Below are positions 29,319 through 38,577 of a stretch of DNA of 64,000 nt, in pieces. Each line of letters opens with the position of its first letter. Positions within the stretch are counted from its first letter, which is position 1. Under the pieces are notes generated by a model. The model was not told the DNA's origin and ran no database searches. It saw only the letters and a list, made by a program, of their open reading frames with translations. A program made the position numbers and the translations under genes. The DNA lies in contig JAHPZA010000003.1 of the NCBI GenBank assembly GCA_019058445.1, positions 250,810 to 314,809 of the forward strand, given 5' to 3'. This DNA is from Promethearchaeota archaeon (GTDB taxonomy: Archaea; Asgardarchaeota; Lokiarchaeia; Sigyniarchaeales; SOKP01).

Positions 29319-30374
29319 GTGGAAAAAATGAATAAAATTAAAGTTGGAATAATCGGTTCTGGATTTATTGCAGAACATCATTGCTATTCCTATAGTTTAT
29401 TACCTAATGTTGAGATCGTAGGACTTTCCTCGCTTTTAAAGGATCAAGCTACGGATTTAATGAAAAAATTTGGAATTCCAGGAGATCCGCTTAAGGATTA
29501 TAAAGATTTATTGAAAATTGAATGCGATGTAATATCTATTTGCGTGCCTAATTTTCTGCATAAGGATATTACAATTGATGTAATTAATTCAGGGAAACAT
29601 GCTTTGGTAGAGAAACCCTTAGCTCGATATGTTTCAGAGGGTAAAGAGATGCTTGATGCTTCTGAGTCTGCGAACCGAAAAATATTTTATTGCGAAAATA
29701 ATATGTATGCCCCGACTTTTAGTAAAGTTAAAGAGATTATTGATGAGGGTGGTTTAGGACGAATATATATGGGCAGAGGAAAAGAACAACATTCTGGACC
29801 GCATTCCGCTTGGTTTTATAAAAAGGATAAAGCTGGTGGAGGAGCTTTAGTTGATCTTGGGATACATGATATCGCTTGCTTAGTTTGGTATTTAGGATGC
29901 AAAGTAAAAGAAGTTTTCTGCCAAATTAAGACTATTGTTCCTAACAGAGGGGAATTTGGTACATGTGAAGTAGAAGATAATGCCGTCGGGGTGCTTTATT
30001 TTGAAAATGACGCTCAAGTTATAATCGAAGAATCATGGACCGCTCCGGGGGGATATGATATGCGTTTTGAATTATTCGGAACTGAAGGTCAAATTAAAGT
30101 CGCTCCTACATTTAGCAATCTAATCAGTGTATATAGTGAAAAAGGGTACGGATATGCAGTTGAAAAGGCCAGTACTACTGCAGGGTGGACTTTTCCGGTT
30201 CCGGCTGAAGCATGGAATTTTGGTTACCCTCAAGAAATTAAACATTTTATTGACTGTATTATTGAAAATAAAGAACCTCTCACAGATGGGAAATATGGGC
30301 AAGAAATTTTAACAATCGTGGAAGCCATGTATAAAAGCGCTGAGAGTAAAAAAATAGAAGAAGTAAATTACTAA
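29319..30374 (+). CDS. Gfo/Idh/MocA family sugar dehydrogenase
   Basis: This 351-residue protein has the Rossmann motif KVGIIGSGFIAEHH at the N-terminus, CVPNFLHKD, and the EKPLA catalytic-lysine signature at about 95-99. The C-terminal alpha/beta substrate domain includes GGGALVDLGIHDIACL. It should oxidise or reduce a sugar or inositol with NAD(P). Its position, divergent from the fucosidase operon, suggests a fucose- or deoxysugar-linked substrate. GTG 29319 and ATG 29328 are both possible starts; the ATG gives the normal MNKIKVGIIGSG opening. Confidence 0.9.
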   Translation: MEKMNKIKVGIIGSGFIAEHHCYSYSLLPNVEIVGLSSLLKDQATDLMKKFGIPGDPLKDYKDLLKIECDVISICVPNFLHKDITIDVINSGKHALVEKPLARYVSEGKEMLDASESANRKIFYCENNMYAPTFSKVKEIIDEGGLGRIYMGRGKEQHSGPHSAWFYKKDKAGGGALVDLGIHDIACLVWYLGCKVKEVFCQIKTIVPNRGEFGTCEVEDNAVGVLYFENDAQVIIEESWTAPGGYDMRFELFGTEGQIKVAPTFSNLISVYSEKGYGYAVEKASTTAGWTFPVPAEAWNFGYPQEIKHFIDCIIENKEPLTDGKYGQEILTIVEAMYKSAESKKIEEVNY

Positions 30375-30398
30375 TTTTTTATTAATTATTCTTAAAAA

Positions 30399-32285
30399 TT
30401 AAAATCGGTATTTCCCTTGAGATATCCTTTCATAGATTTCGTTTGTGAGAGGAACAAATTCAGAACTTTCAGGTAAAAGAACAGATAGGGGATCATCTAA
30501 CTCATTAATATTAAAACCCTCTTTTTTTAGTTTCACCTTTTGAATCTTATGTGTCGCGGTAAAGCTAAACTCCGTAATAAAACGGATAAATTTAGGTACT
30601 GCATAATGCGGTAAATACTTTTGCACGAAAGTTAAAAATTCATTGAAATCAAATTCATCGTTATTCCTTTTATGTATTGATACCATTCCTGCACGACCCT
30701 CTGTATGCGGAATTATAACGCCATATACCGAACACATATCAATTTGATGAAAAGTATTAATTACCGATTCGACTTCTTCAGTAGAGACGTTCTCACCTTT
30801 CCACCTGAATGTATCGCCTAAACGATCGACAAATTGAACATGTCCATACCCAATATCCCTTAAAAGATCTCCAGTATTGATGTACATATCTTCCTTTCTA
30901 AAAACATCTCGAAAAACTTTCTTCTCCGTCGCTTCTTTGTCTTTATACATATAAAATTTCTCAGGCTCGACTATTTGACCTAAGCATAACCCAACTTCAC
31001 CTTTCTTTACTTTTTTCATGCGACCCTTTTCTGTTCTAAACGGCTCATCTTTTTCAAGATCGTATCTCACAATGGCATAAGGGGTCATACATACTCCGCA
31101 AGATTTATCTATATTGTGGATATTGGCAAAATTAGGTACAAAATCTTCTGTAGCCCCATAAAATTCTCTTATTTCTTGAATATTAAACCGTTTTTTAAAA
31201 TCCATCCAAATATCTGGTCTAAGTCCATTTCCAACTATTTTTTCAATTGGATTGTCACCATCGTTAGGTTTTGGCGGTTGATTATATAAATATCGGCATA
31301 TTTCTCCTACATAATTGAAACAGTTAGCGTTGAACTTACGAGCTTCATCCCAAAATTTACTAGCGCTGAATTTCCTAGCGATTGCCATTGCTGATCCTCT
31401 ATAAAGTGCTGCAGCAAATGCTACCTTTATTCCGTGTGAATGGAATAATGGAGTTGTGACATAAATAATATCCTCTGGTTTCATTCCAACCACCATAGCG
31501 CCCCACCAATTCATTGCTGTTAATATTGATCTTTGCTTTAAAATTGCAGCCTTAGGCAGTCCCGTGGTACCTGATGTGAAGATGTAAACAAATGGATCAT
31601 CCATTATAATCTCGGAAGTAGTTGGAGGATTTTTTGTACTAGAATCCTTAATTTTTTCCTTAAGATTGATATACCCCTCTGGTGTACTCATTTCTCCTTT
31701 ATCAGGCAAAAAGAAGAGCATTTTTTTTTGTTCATTGGATAATTCCAGTTTAGATTTCACCTCTTCAAACGCTTGAAAAAGTTCTTCTCCAATGATATAA
31801 AGCTTCCCGGGAGTATGTTTCATACTATGAATAAGAGGTATTTGACGTAGATTGGTGTTAATTAATGAAGAAACTACTCCTAATTTACCTAATGCCACAA
31901 TTATAAACATGTATTGTGAGCGATTTTCCACAAAAACAACAGCCTCATCCCCTCTTTTCAGCCCTAATTCTATAAAATAGTTGGCATAACGATTAATATA
32001 TTCGTTAAATTCTTTATGAGTATATTTTTCATCCTCATATAAAAGAGCCCAGTTATCGGGATATTCTACTGCATGTTCTTCAATCCGAAGTCCTATAGAG
32101 TACTTGGATTCAGGTGGATGCGCTTCTATCCATGCTGCTCCCTGCAATATCAATGGAGTTTTTTCATCCCATGATGGCTGGATTTTAGCTTTATATTTTT
32201 CTTTTGATATGACGTAAGGTTTCGTTTCCTCTCCGTTTTGAGTAGTTTCTCCTGATAATGGAATTTCTGATTTTTGATCGTTCAT
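30399..32285 (-). CDS. FATP-type (very-long-chain) acyl-CoA synthetase
   Basis: This 628-residue ANL enzyme has the FATP/SLC27 subfamily signatures: IFTSGTTGLPKAAILKQ (about 210-226), GNGLRPDIWMDFKKRFNI and IREFYGATE, then MYINTGDLL and DRLGDTFRWKGENVSTEEVE. It therefore belongs to a different branch from the ligase at 21579-23360. It activates fatty or other bulky acids to CoA esters. It lies close to the neutral-ceramidase-like gene on the same strand, with two genes between them. Confidence 0.88.
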   Translation of the reverse strand: MNDQKSEIPLSGETTQNGEETKPYVISKEKYKAKIQPSWDEKTPLILQGAAWIEAHPPESKYSIGLRIEEHAVEYPDNWALLYEDEKYTHKEFNEYINRYANYFIELGLKRGDEAVVFVENRSQYMFIIVALGKLGVVSSLINTNLRQIPLIHSMKHTPGKLYIIGEELFQAFEEVKSKLELSNEQKKMLFFLPDKGEMSTPEGYINLKEKIKDSSTKNPPTTSEIIMDDPFVYIFTSGTTGLPKAAILKQRSILTAMNWWGAMVVGMKPEDIIYVTTPLFHSHGIKVAFAAALYRGSAMAIARKFSASKFWDEARKFNANCFNYVGEICRYLYNQPPKPNDGDNPIEKIVGNGLRPDIWMDFKKRFNIQEIREFYGATEDFVPNFANIHNIDKSCGVCMTPYAIVRYDLEKDEPFRTEKGRMKKVKKGEVGLCLGQIVEPEKFYMYKDKEATEKKVFRDVFRKEDMYINTGDLLRDIGYGHVQFVDRLGDTFRWKGENVSTEEVESVINTFHQIDMCSVYGVIIPHTEGRAGMVSIHKRNNDEFDFNEFLTFVQKYLPHYAVPKFIRFITEFSFTATHKIQKVKLKKEGFNINELDDPLSVLLPESSEFVPLTNEIYERISQGKYRF

Positions 32286-32411
32286 TTTCCATCGTTATTA
32301 AGAATAAAATATTATGGGCAAGAAAATGTTAAAATGTTAAAAAAATTTAGTAATTATTCTTCGAAATAGAGAAATTTTAAAATCAAATTTAGAATAATAA
32401 AAAAAATTAGA

Positions 32412-32762
32412 TTAAAACTGTTTATATTCTCCTTTGTACCACCATCTCTGAGATTTTCGCAATTCTTGAGGCATATCTTCATAGGGTGAAATTTCCTCAT
32501 CTAATTTACAATCAGAACCATATCGATGTTGATTTCCAGGATGAACAAAACCGGTTCTCGCGATTCCATTTGCTGCTCGCAGGGAAGTTCTTCGTGCTAT
32601 AAGAGAAGCTCCCTTAATGTAGAAATATCTCCATTTATTTTCGTCTTCGACAAGCTCAATAAATATTCCTTCATCCATACTATTATCAGATTCGATGGGT
32701 TCGAACTTACCAGTAGTTTCATTCCATTTTAATAATAAGTTCTTAGGTTTTTCTTCGTTCAT
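32412..32762 (-). CDS. Hypothetical small protein
   Basis: I do not recognise this 116-residue protein. It has an acidic first half (LLKWNETTGKFEP, FIELVEDENKW) and a basic middle (LIARRTSLRAANGIARTG), and is rich in aromatic residues near the end (SQRWWYKGEYKQF). There is no signal peptide or membrane segment. It sits between the DegT aminotransferase and the FATP-type ligase on the same strand. Its even codon use and clean start support a real gene. Confidence 0.6.
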   Translation of the reverse strand: MNEEKPKNLLLKWNETTGKFEPIESDNSMDEGIFIELVEDENKWRYFYIKGASLIARRTSLRAANGIARTGFVHPGNQHRYGSDCKLDEEISPYEDMPQELRKSQRWWYKGEYKQF

Positions 32763-32825
32763 TTTACCGTTAAATTTTTTGGATTTTTTTTCAAATATTA
32801 AAATTTGATAATATAATAGTGTACT

Positions 32826-34031
32826 TTATTTTAAAGATTTAATAAAATCAACCACAAAATCAAGTTTTTCTTTTGAAGCCAAAAGCATCTCATGGGGGAA
32901 TTCAATACTCCGAGAATATATATCCGAAACGATAGGGAAATTTTTATCATCACTTTTGGTACCTCCCCAATTTGCATTCGAATAATCTATTCCTTTTCGC
33001 AAATCCATATTTTTAAAGCAATCTAATCTATGTAAAGGAGGATAACAATCATCTGTAGGAATTTCATTGCGATTCAATTTTTCTTTAAATTCTAATTTTG
33101 AAATATTCCCAAATTTTTCGGGTTCGAAAATAAAAGGATACACATAATAACCCAATTTCTCAGTACCGGGAGTAGGATTCATAACTCGAATGCCATCAAT
33201 ATTATTAAGTTTTTTCATGAAATACTGAGCATTTTGATTCCTTAATTTGTGCTGGGCAGGAAATTTTTTAATTTGTTCCAATAAGATTGCTGCCTGATAT
33301 TCAGACATACGATAATTTGTACCATATATAAAATGAGCATAACCATATCCATTCTTTTTTCTTCCACAGTCAGAGATTGAATATATTAAATCAGCTAACT
33401 CATCTTCATTAGTAATGACTGCCCCTCCTTCTCCTGCCGTTAAAACCTTAGAAGCTTGAAAACTAAAGGACCCAGCATGCCCCCAATTTCCTACATGTTT
33501 TCCTTTATATTTTGATCCGTGAGCATGTGCACTATCTTCTACAACTTTTAAATTATGTTTATCTGCAATTTCCATTAGTTTATCCATTTCGACAGGATTT
33601 CCAGCCAAATGCACAGGAACTATAGCTTTCGTTCTTGTAGTGATTAATCCCTCGACTTTATTAACATCCATAACAAAAGTATCTGGATCTATATCACAAA
33701 AAATAGGAACAGCGTTAGTAGCAACCACCGCAGATGCTGAAGCTACAAAGGTATAATCTGAGACTATAACTTCATCCCCTAGTCCTATTCCTAATGCTAA
33801 TAAAGCAACTTCAATAGCTACAGTACCATTAAAAACTGCTATACAATGCTTAGCACCTTGAAATTTAGCAAAATCTTCTTGGAATTTCCATACATTCTCT
33901 CCTTGGTGAACTCCTGGAGCACCACACCACCAATTTCCTGACTTAATAACATTTGCTAAAGCCTCAACTTCTGAACTATCATAAATTGGCCATTTAGGGA
34001 ATTGCCTTTTTGCCTCTTGTTTAAATGACAT
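32826..34031 (-). CDS. DegT/DnrJ/EryC1 family aminotransferase
   Basis: This 401-residue PLP enzyme has FNGTVAIEVALLALGIG (about 63-79), VEDSAHAHGSKYKGKHVG, and SFSFQASKVLTAGEGGAV with the PLP lysine at Lys195. The family transaminates keto-sugars, mostly nucleotide-linked, to amino sugars; some members are dehydratases with His in place of Lys, not the case here. Length is typical. It may act with a Gfo/Idh dehydrogenase, such as the one at 29319, in amino-sugar conversion, but they are not in one operon. Confidence 0.9.
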   Translation of the reverse strand: MSFKQEAKRQFPKWPIYDSSEVEALANVIKSGNWWCGAPGVHQGENVWKFQEDFAKFQGAKHCIAVFNGTVAIEVALLALGIGLGDEVIVSDYTFVASASAVVATNAVPIFCDIDPDTFVMDVNKVEGLITTRTKAIVPVHLAGNPVEMDKLMEIADKHNLKVVEDSAHAHGSKYKGKHVGNWGHAGSFSFQASKVLTAGEGGAVITNEDELADLIYSISDCGRKKNGYGYAHFIYGTNYRMSEYQAAILLEQIKKFPAQHKLRNQNAQYFMKKLNNIDGIRVMNPTPGTEKLGYYVYPFIFEPEKFGNISKLEFKEKLNRNEIPTDDCYPPLHRLDCFKNMDLRKGIDYSNANWGGTKSDDKNFPIVSDIYSRSIEFPHEMLLASKEKLDFVVDFIKSLK

Positions 34032-34102
34032 TATTACACAACTCTTAATTTAATATTAGGATAATAAAATTATGAATAATTAAAAAAAAGTATTTTTTTA
34101 GA

Positions 34103-35518
34103 TTATTGGTTTTTTACCTCATCAAAAAGATTTAGTACTTCTTTAATGGTATATTCACCACATTTTGGACTGAAACTTGCAACTGGTTCATAACCTCCAA
34201 TTTCTATATACTCCCTAGGAGAGAATAAATAGGCAATCCAGTCGTTAGCATTTTGAAAGATAAATGTATCTTCTTTTCCAGTAGGTGATTTTTTAAACAA
34301 GATTTTACCAAGATCTTCAAATAACTCTCCCGGAACGGTTAAAATACTTAACTTATTTTCTGCTTTATTTGATTTTAACCTTAACCTTACATATTGTATA
34401 ATAGAATAGCAATGGAATCGAAAAGGCTTACGTTTAATTATAAATGCTGGAAAATTAGCATTTTCGCTTAAGATCTTAGTCACGGGGAGAATTAGATATT
34501 TTTTTATTATAAAGGATAGTTTATTTTGAGACCAAGCAGGGGTAAAATATTTATAATCTTTAAAAGGAATCCAATAATGCCTTACTTCAGCAATAAATTC
34601 CAATTCTTGATAATATTCCTCACTTTTGATGGATTGAGCCATTTTTAAAGCCTTTTTTGCGATAATATTTCCTATCCTTTGCGTATCATCATAAGTACCA
34701 GATTGACCATACATTTTTTTTCTGCCCTCTTTACCAGCATTTTCTAATTCGTTGTAATTTGTGCCACATGTGGTTATTGGATTTAAATCTGCGGAGGGAC
34801 CATTAAAATACACTGCTTCTATTGTGTTATTAGTTAATTCATTAATATTATTGATAATCCTACCGGGATATTCCGCTGATATCTTGTTATTTTCACCGGG
34901 GAGTGTCGTTGGATGACAAGCATAATTAATGATAAACCCTATCATTTCATTATTGTCAAATCTACGAAATGTAATTACTCCTAGTTCGGGAGTGGATCTT
35001 CTGGATGGATGCCTTCGATTTATAACTATATCCGGATTAAAAGGTGTTTTCATCCACGCCATTTTGCAGGGAATTAATTTGTCAAATAGTTTTTGGACCA
35101 TTTTTACTATTTTATCTACAAAATAGACGACATATTTATCATTTCTATTCATGCCGAACATAATTCCTTTTATTGCGTTAAATATTCCCCCTGGAAATTG
35201 AAATTCTCCAGTTAGATCAGGAGCAGAATGAGTATGGGTACAGTGAATTAAGATTTGTTCTGGACTTAAAAAGTCAAAAAGTTTTTTTATTTTAAGTTTA
35301 ATATAATCTGCTATACTCATTGGGATTTTAAGTAAATCTAATGAAATTAATAGCAAATATTTATTAACAATATCTTTATTTGAAGCTTCTAGTAGAATTC
35401 CATATGCAAATATGTCATCTAACTTACCTAAGCATGGATCAGGACGAGTATATCCGGCCATTGGCATGCCAATATAGTTTTTAGGCGTAATTGTTATATT
35501 GTCAAATGCTACTCTCAT
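34103..35518 (-). CDS. Neutral/alkaline ceramidase-like hydrolase, N-terminal domain form
   Basis: This 471-residue protein resembles the N-terminal catalytic domain of neutral ceramidases. The opening is ITITPKNYIGMPMAGY, zinc ligands are in CTHTHSAPD (about 91-99) and YACHPTTLPG, and FNGPSADLNP matches the family's metal/active-site loop. The C-terminal beta-sandwich of full-length ceramidases (600-700 residues) is missing. There is no signal peptide, so it is cytoplasmic, unlike secreted bacterial ceramidases. It should cleave an amide bond in an N-acyl compound; ceramide itself is not certain. Confidence 0.8.
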   Translation of the reverse strand: MRVAFDNITITPKNYIGMPMAGYTRPDPCLGKLDDIFAYGILLEASNKDIVNKYLLLISLDLLKIPMSIADYIKLKIKKLFDFLSPEQILIHCTHTHSAPDLTGEFQFPGGIFNAIKGIMFGMNRNDKYVVYFVDKIVKMVQKLFDKLIPCKMAWMKTPFNPDIVINRRHPSRRSTPELGVITFRRFDNNEMIGFIINYACHPTTLPGENNKISAEYPGRIINNINELTNNTIEAVYFNGPSADLNPITTCGTNYNELENAGKEGRKKMYGQSGTYDDTQRIGNIIAKKALKMAQSIKSEEYYQELEFIAEVRHYWIPFKDYKYFTPAWSQNKLSFIIKKYLILPVTKILSENANFPAFIIKRKPFRFHCYSIIQYVRLRLKSNKAENKLSILTVPGELFEDLGKILFKKSPTGKEDTFIFQNANDWIAYLFSPREYIEIGGYEPVASFSPKCGEYTIKEVLNLFDEVKNQ

Positions 35519-35622
35519 GATTTATCAGTTTAAGTTATGAATTGAATTTATAACAAATTCTTTTTGAATTTTATTTAGTATTTAGATTATTAATCATTTC
35601 TCATAGAATTTTTCATTTTAGG

Positions 35623-35632
35623 AAAAAAAAAA
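35623..35632 (-). terminator. Poly-T terminator after the 7-TM gene
   Basis: On the minus strand ten T (plus-strand A run) lie 12 bases beyond the stop at 35645. Confidence 0.45.
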
Positions 35633-35644
35633 GAAAAATTAGTT

Positions 35645-36370
35645 TTAATCTTTCTTAATTAAAGCTTTCTTTATTATATCTGGTAAGGTAAATCCAATAT
35701 AAAATTCAGTAAATGAGGTAATCTGAACTATTCTTGCGAGTGTTTCTGTTAAAGCTGTTGCCTCAAAAGCAATATCCAAAATAGCACCAATTACAAATGA
35801 GATTAAGGCTATTAAAATAAACTTTCCTTTTAACCGAACTTCTTTATTGTCTGATTTTAGAGATCCACGAGCAAAGAAAAAACCTGCGATTAGAAAAATA
35901 AGCATCAAACATAAATAATAATATATAAGTATCGGCGCTTCCCGATAATATCTGCTTCCATAAGGTATTAGAATCAATGTAGGCTGTACTAAAATCGCAT
36001 ACACTAAAAATGTTTCAAATACCACCAGTTGTACTATAATGATTCCTAATATTATCTTCTGTTTTTCTTTATATAATAGATCTGTTATTAATGTGAGCCA
36101 TGTTAAACTTGCAAAAGCTACTAATGCAATTCCAAGATAAATTATTTCAACTGGTGGAGTGATACCTATTAATAAAATTGTAAGAAAATCAATTACTGTA
36201 TATACATATGGCATTATCATTAGTATTAATGTTATACCCGCTAAATAAAACTCTCTTCTCTTATGTTCAAAATACTTTAAACAAATTTTTATACCCAAAA
36301 CTACCGCAATGGAAACAAAAATTAATGTAAATAGCCCTTGTAAAAACTCTAATTGTGTAAGTTCAACCAT
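35645..36370 (-). CDS. Seven-helix membrane protein of unknown function
   Basis: This 241-residue protein has seven strongly hydrophobic segments (about 10-30, 40-65, 75-97, 105-130, 150-170, 185-205, 210-230) and short polar loops. The layout resembles the 7-TM input domains of archaeal sensor kinases, but there is no kinase or other domain. I do not recognise a family. It is divergent from the MFS transporter at 36535 across 164 bp. Confidence 0.65.
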   Translation of the reverse strand: MVELTQLEFLQGLFTLIFVSIAVVLGIKICLKYFEHKRREFYLAGITLILMIMPYVYTVIDFLTILLIGITPPVEIIYLGIALVAFASLTWLTLITDLLYKEKQKIILGIIIVQLVVFETFLVYAILVQPTLILIPYGSRYYREAPILIYYYLCLMLIFLIAGFFFARGSLKSDNKEVRLKGKFILIALISFVIGAILDIAFEATALTETLARIVQITSFTEFYIGFTLPDIIKKALIKKD

Positions 36371-36534
36371 AATAATTCCCGTTGAAAATAAATTATTATA
36401 TATTATTCTTTGAGATGATTGAATTTAAAGTTTTATCAATTTCATTATTATTATTAGTAGTGATTATTAACAATTGAATTAAGCCTAGTTTACAATCATA
36501 AATTTATTTAAGGAAGATTGTAGAATTAATTAAT

Positions 36535-37884
36535 ATGAATAATAGTACTAAAAATAGTTCAATTCTTTCTTTATTACTTTTTATTACAATAGTGGCAATA
36601 ATTAATTCTGCTCAGTATATGATTTCTCCGAATCTACTGGTTATTTCAAAATATTTTGGATTTGGTAAAAATATAACTCCATTAGGAATCTTAGCTTTTT
36701 CATTTATCATCTTATCAGGAGTATCTATGCTCATATTCGGTTATTTAGCCGATAAGATTGTAAGAAAATGGATTTTATTCTGTGGGGTTATAATTTATTC
36801 TATTTCATCAATATTTACAATTACTGTTCCTCCTGGAATAAATGGTTATTATCTGTTTTTTCTTCTAACAATTATTATTGGAATTGGATTTGGAGCGATA
36901 ATTCCAAGCACTTTTTCATTAATAGGAGATATTGTTTCTAAAGAAGATAGATCTAAGGGATTATCATTTTTTTCTATAGCCTCTCTATTTGGTTTGTTTG
37001 TAGGGACTGGATTAGCTATATTTGCAGGTACTGCAGATTGGAGGTTCCCATTTTTGATTATAGGGATTACAGGAATTATAGTAGCAATTATAATTCTATT
37101 TTTTAAGGAACCCTCTAGGATTGGAAAAGATTATTTTAATGTATTAGAAAAAGGTGCAATAGATTATACATATAGAATAAAATTCTCTGACTTAAATATA
37201 ATCTTCAAAAAAAAGTCTAATATTTGGTTGATTATCAATTTTGTGGATACTATCCCTACAGGTATAATTTTATTTCTGCTTTTTGCCTATATGGAGAATT
37301 ATCATAATCTAAAAGGAACAATCCCATTGATTGTATTATTACTTACACTGTTAAGCACTTTAATAGGTACCATTATCTTTGGATTTGTTGGAGATAATTC
37401 TTTTAAGAAAGGAAATAAGAGGGCAAGAGTGAAATTGGCTCTCTTAGGGAATATAATTCCAATCCCCTTCGTATATATTGCTTTAGTATTTCCTTTCTGG
37501 GTTCCTGATAATGCAACAATAGTAGAAGTATTTTTAATTCCAGGATTTCTAATTATGTTAATCTTTCTTATAATTGGATTATTCGCAAATGGCGCTGTAA
37601 ATGGAAATTGGTACGCTACAGTTGTAGATTTAAATTTGCCAGAACATCGTGGAACTGTTCTGTCAAGTGCCAATTTTTTTGATATCATTGGTAGGGCTTT
37701 GGGACCGCTAATTGGTGCAATAATAGCAGACAATTATGGATTTGTATGGGGTATGGCTATTTCAATTATCTTTTGGATCTTCATCCCCGTCTTTTGGATT
37801 TCAGTAATGAAAAATTGTGTATCTGAGATGGAAGCAACCGAAGCGATATTTGCAGAAAGAATAAAATCTATGAAAAATAATTAA
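36535..37884 (+). CDS. MFS transporter, Spinster-like
   Basis: This 449-residue protein has 12 predicted helices. The MFS motif A is GYLADKIVRKWI (about 74-85), and SLIGDIVSKEDRSKGLS at the 4-5 loop together with GPLIGAIIADNYG near helix 11 fit the Spinster branch. Spinster proteins export lipids such as sphingosine-1-phosphate or lysophospholipids in eukaryotes; prokaryotic members are poorly known. Its closeness to the ceramidase-like gene is suggestive, not proof. It is unrelated to the GPH transporters that follow. Confidence 0.82.
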   Translation: MNNSTKNSSILSLLLFITIVAIINSAQYMISPNLLVISKYFGFGKNITPLGILAFSFIILSGVSMLIFGYLADKIVRKWILFCGVIIYSISSIFTITVPPGINGYYLFFLLTIIIGIGFGAIIPSTFSLIGDIVSKEDRSKGLSFFSIASLFGLFVGTGLAIFAGTADWRFPFLIIGITGIIVAIIILFFKEPSRIGKDYFNVLEKGAIDYTYRIKFSDLNIIFKKKSNIWLIINFVDTIPTGIILFLLFAYMENYHNLKGTIPLIVLLLTLLSTLIGTIIFGFVGDNSFKKGNKRARVKLALLGNIIPIPFVYIALVFPFWVPDNATIVEVFLIPGFLIMLIFLIIGLFANGAVNGNWYATVVDLNLPEHRGTVLSSANFFDIIGRALGPLIGAIIADNYGFVWGMAISIIFWIFIPVFWISVMKNCVSEMEATEAIFAERIKSMKNN

Positions 37885-37939
37885 CATCAAAATATCTTTA
37901 TTTTTAAATTATTTAGATAACAAAAAGTGAAAATCTCAC

Positions 37940-38572
37940 ATGGTCGATGTAAGAGGAAGCTCAAGTTTCGCATTTTCAACAACTTTTAATACAATAGAAG
38001 ACATTTCTGATGAATATAAAAATAAGATGAGTGAAAGACTCGATGAAATAATAAAAGCAATAGAAAATCCTAATGAAATTATGGACGAAGCTGTACTTCA
38101 ATGTTTTCAATTATTTGAAATACCCAAAAAAGATTTTAAGAAATTTAGTAGCGAAGATGGTGAAATCGAGTACAGGAACAAATCAAGAATTCTTAATATC
38201 TCTTATAAAAAAGTCAACCAGAATAAAAATTCTAAAGTTATTTCAGAAAAGCTCAAGAATGTAAACAAAATTCACGCTTACGAAGTTGATTGGGTAATAT
38301 TTAATGTAAATTGGGATCAATGGAGTGAAAGGATACGAAAAATCCATGAGTTCATTGTAAATAAAGGGTTTAAAGCACGAATACCTGGGCTTGGAGGGTT
38401 ATTAGCAGACTTTATTAACAAAAAAATAAAGGAGACTGGAGATAAATGGATTGTCAAAGACATTAATAGCGAGTTTAATGAAATTTTTTACTCTTTATTA
38501 AAATCTAATCCCGCAATAGAATACATTAAATATGGAAATAAAAAGCTAATAAAATCCAGCGATTTGAGTTAG
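37940..38572 (+). CDS. Hypothetical protein
   Basis: I do not recognise this 210-residue protein. It is soluble, charged and mostly helical, with a Trp-rich centre (YEVDWVIFNVNWDQWSERI) and a glycine-rich loop (RIPGLGGLLADFINKK). It starts 55 bases after the MFS gene and ends 5 bases before the convergent dipeptidase gene. It may be co-transcribed with the MFS gene. Confidence 0.6.
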   Translation: MVDVRGSSSFAFSTTFNTIEDISDEYKNKMSERLDEIIKAIENPNEIMDEAVLQCFQLFEIPKKDFKKFSSEDGEIEYRNKSRILNISYKKVNQNKNSKVISEKLKNVNKIHAYEVDWVIFNVNWDQWSERIRKIHEFIVNKGFKARIPGLGGLLADFINKKIKETGDKWIVKDINSEFNEIFYSLLKSNPAIEYIKYGNKKLIKSSDLS

Positions 38573-38577
38573 AAATG

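Noticed and set aside
37302..37733. 143-codon minus-strand frame
   Set aside because: It is antisense to the Spinster-like transporter; composition mirrors that gene.
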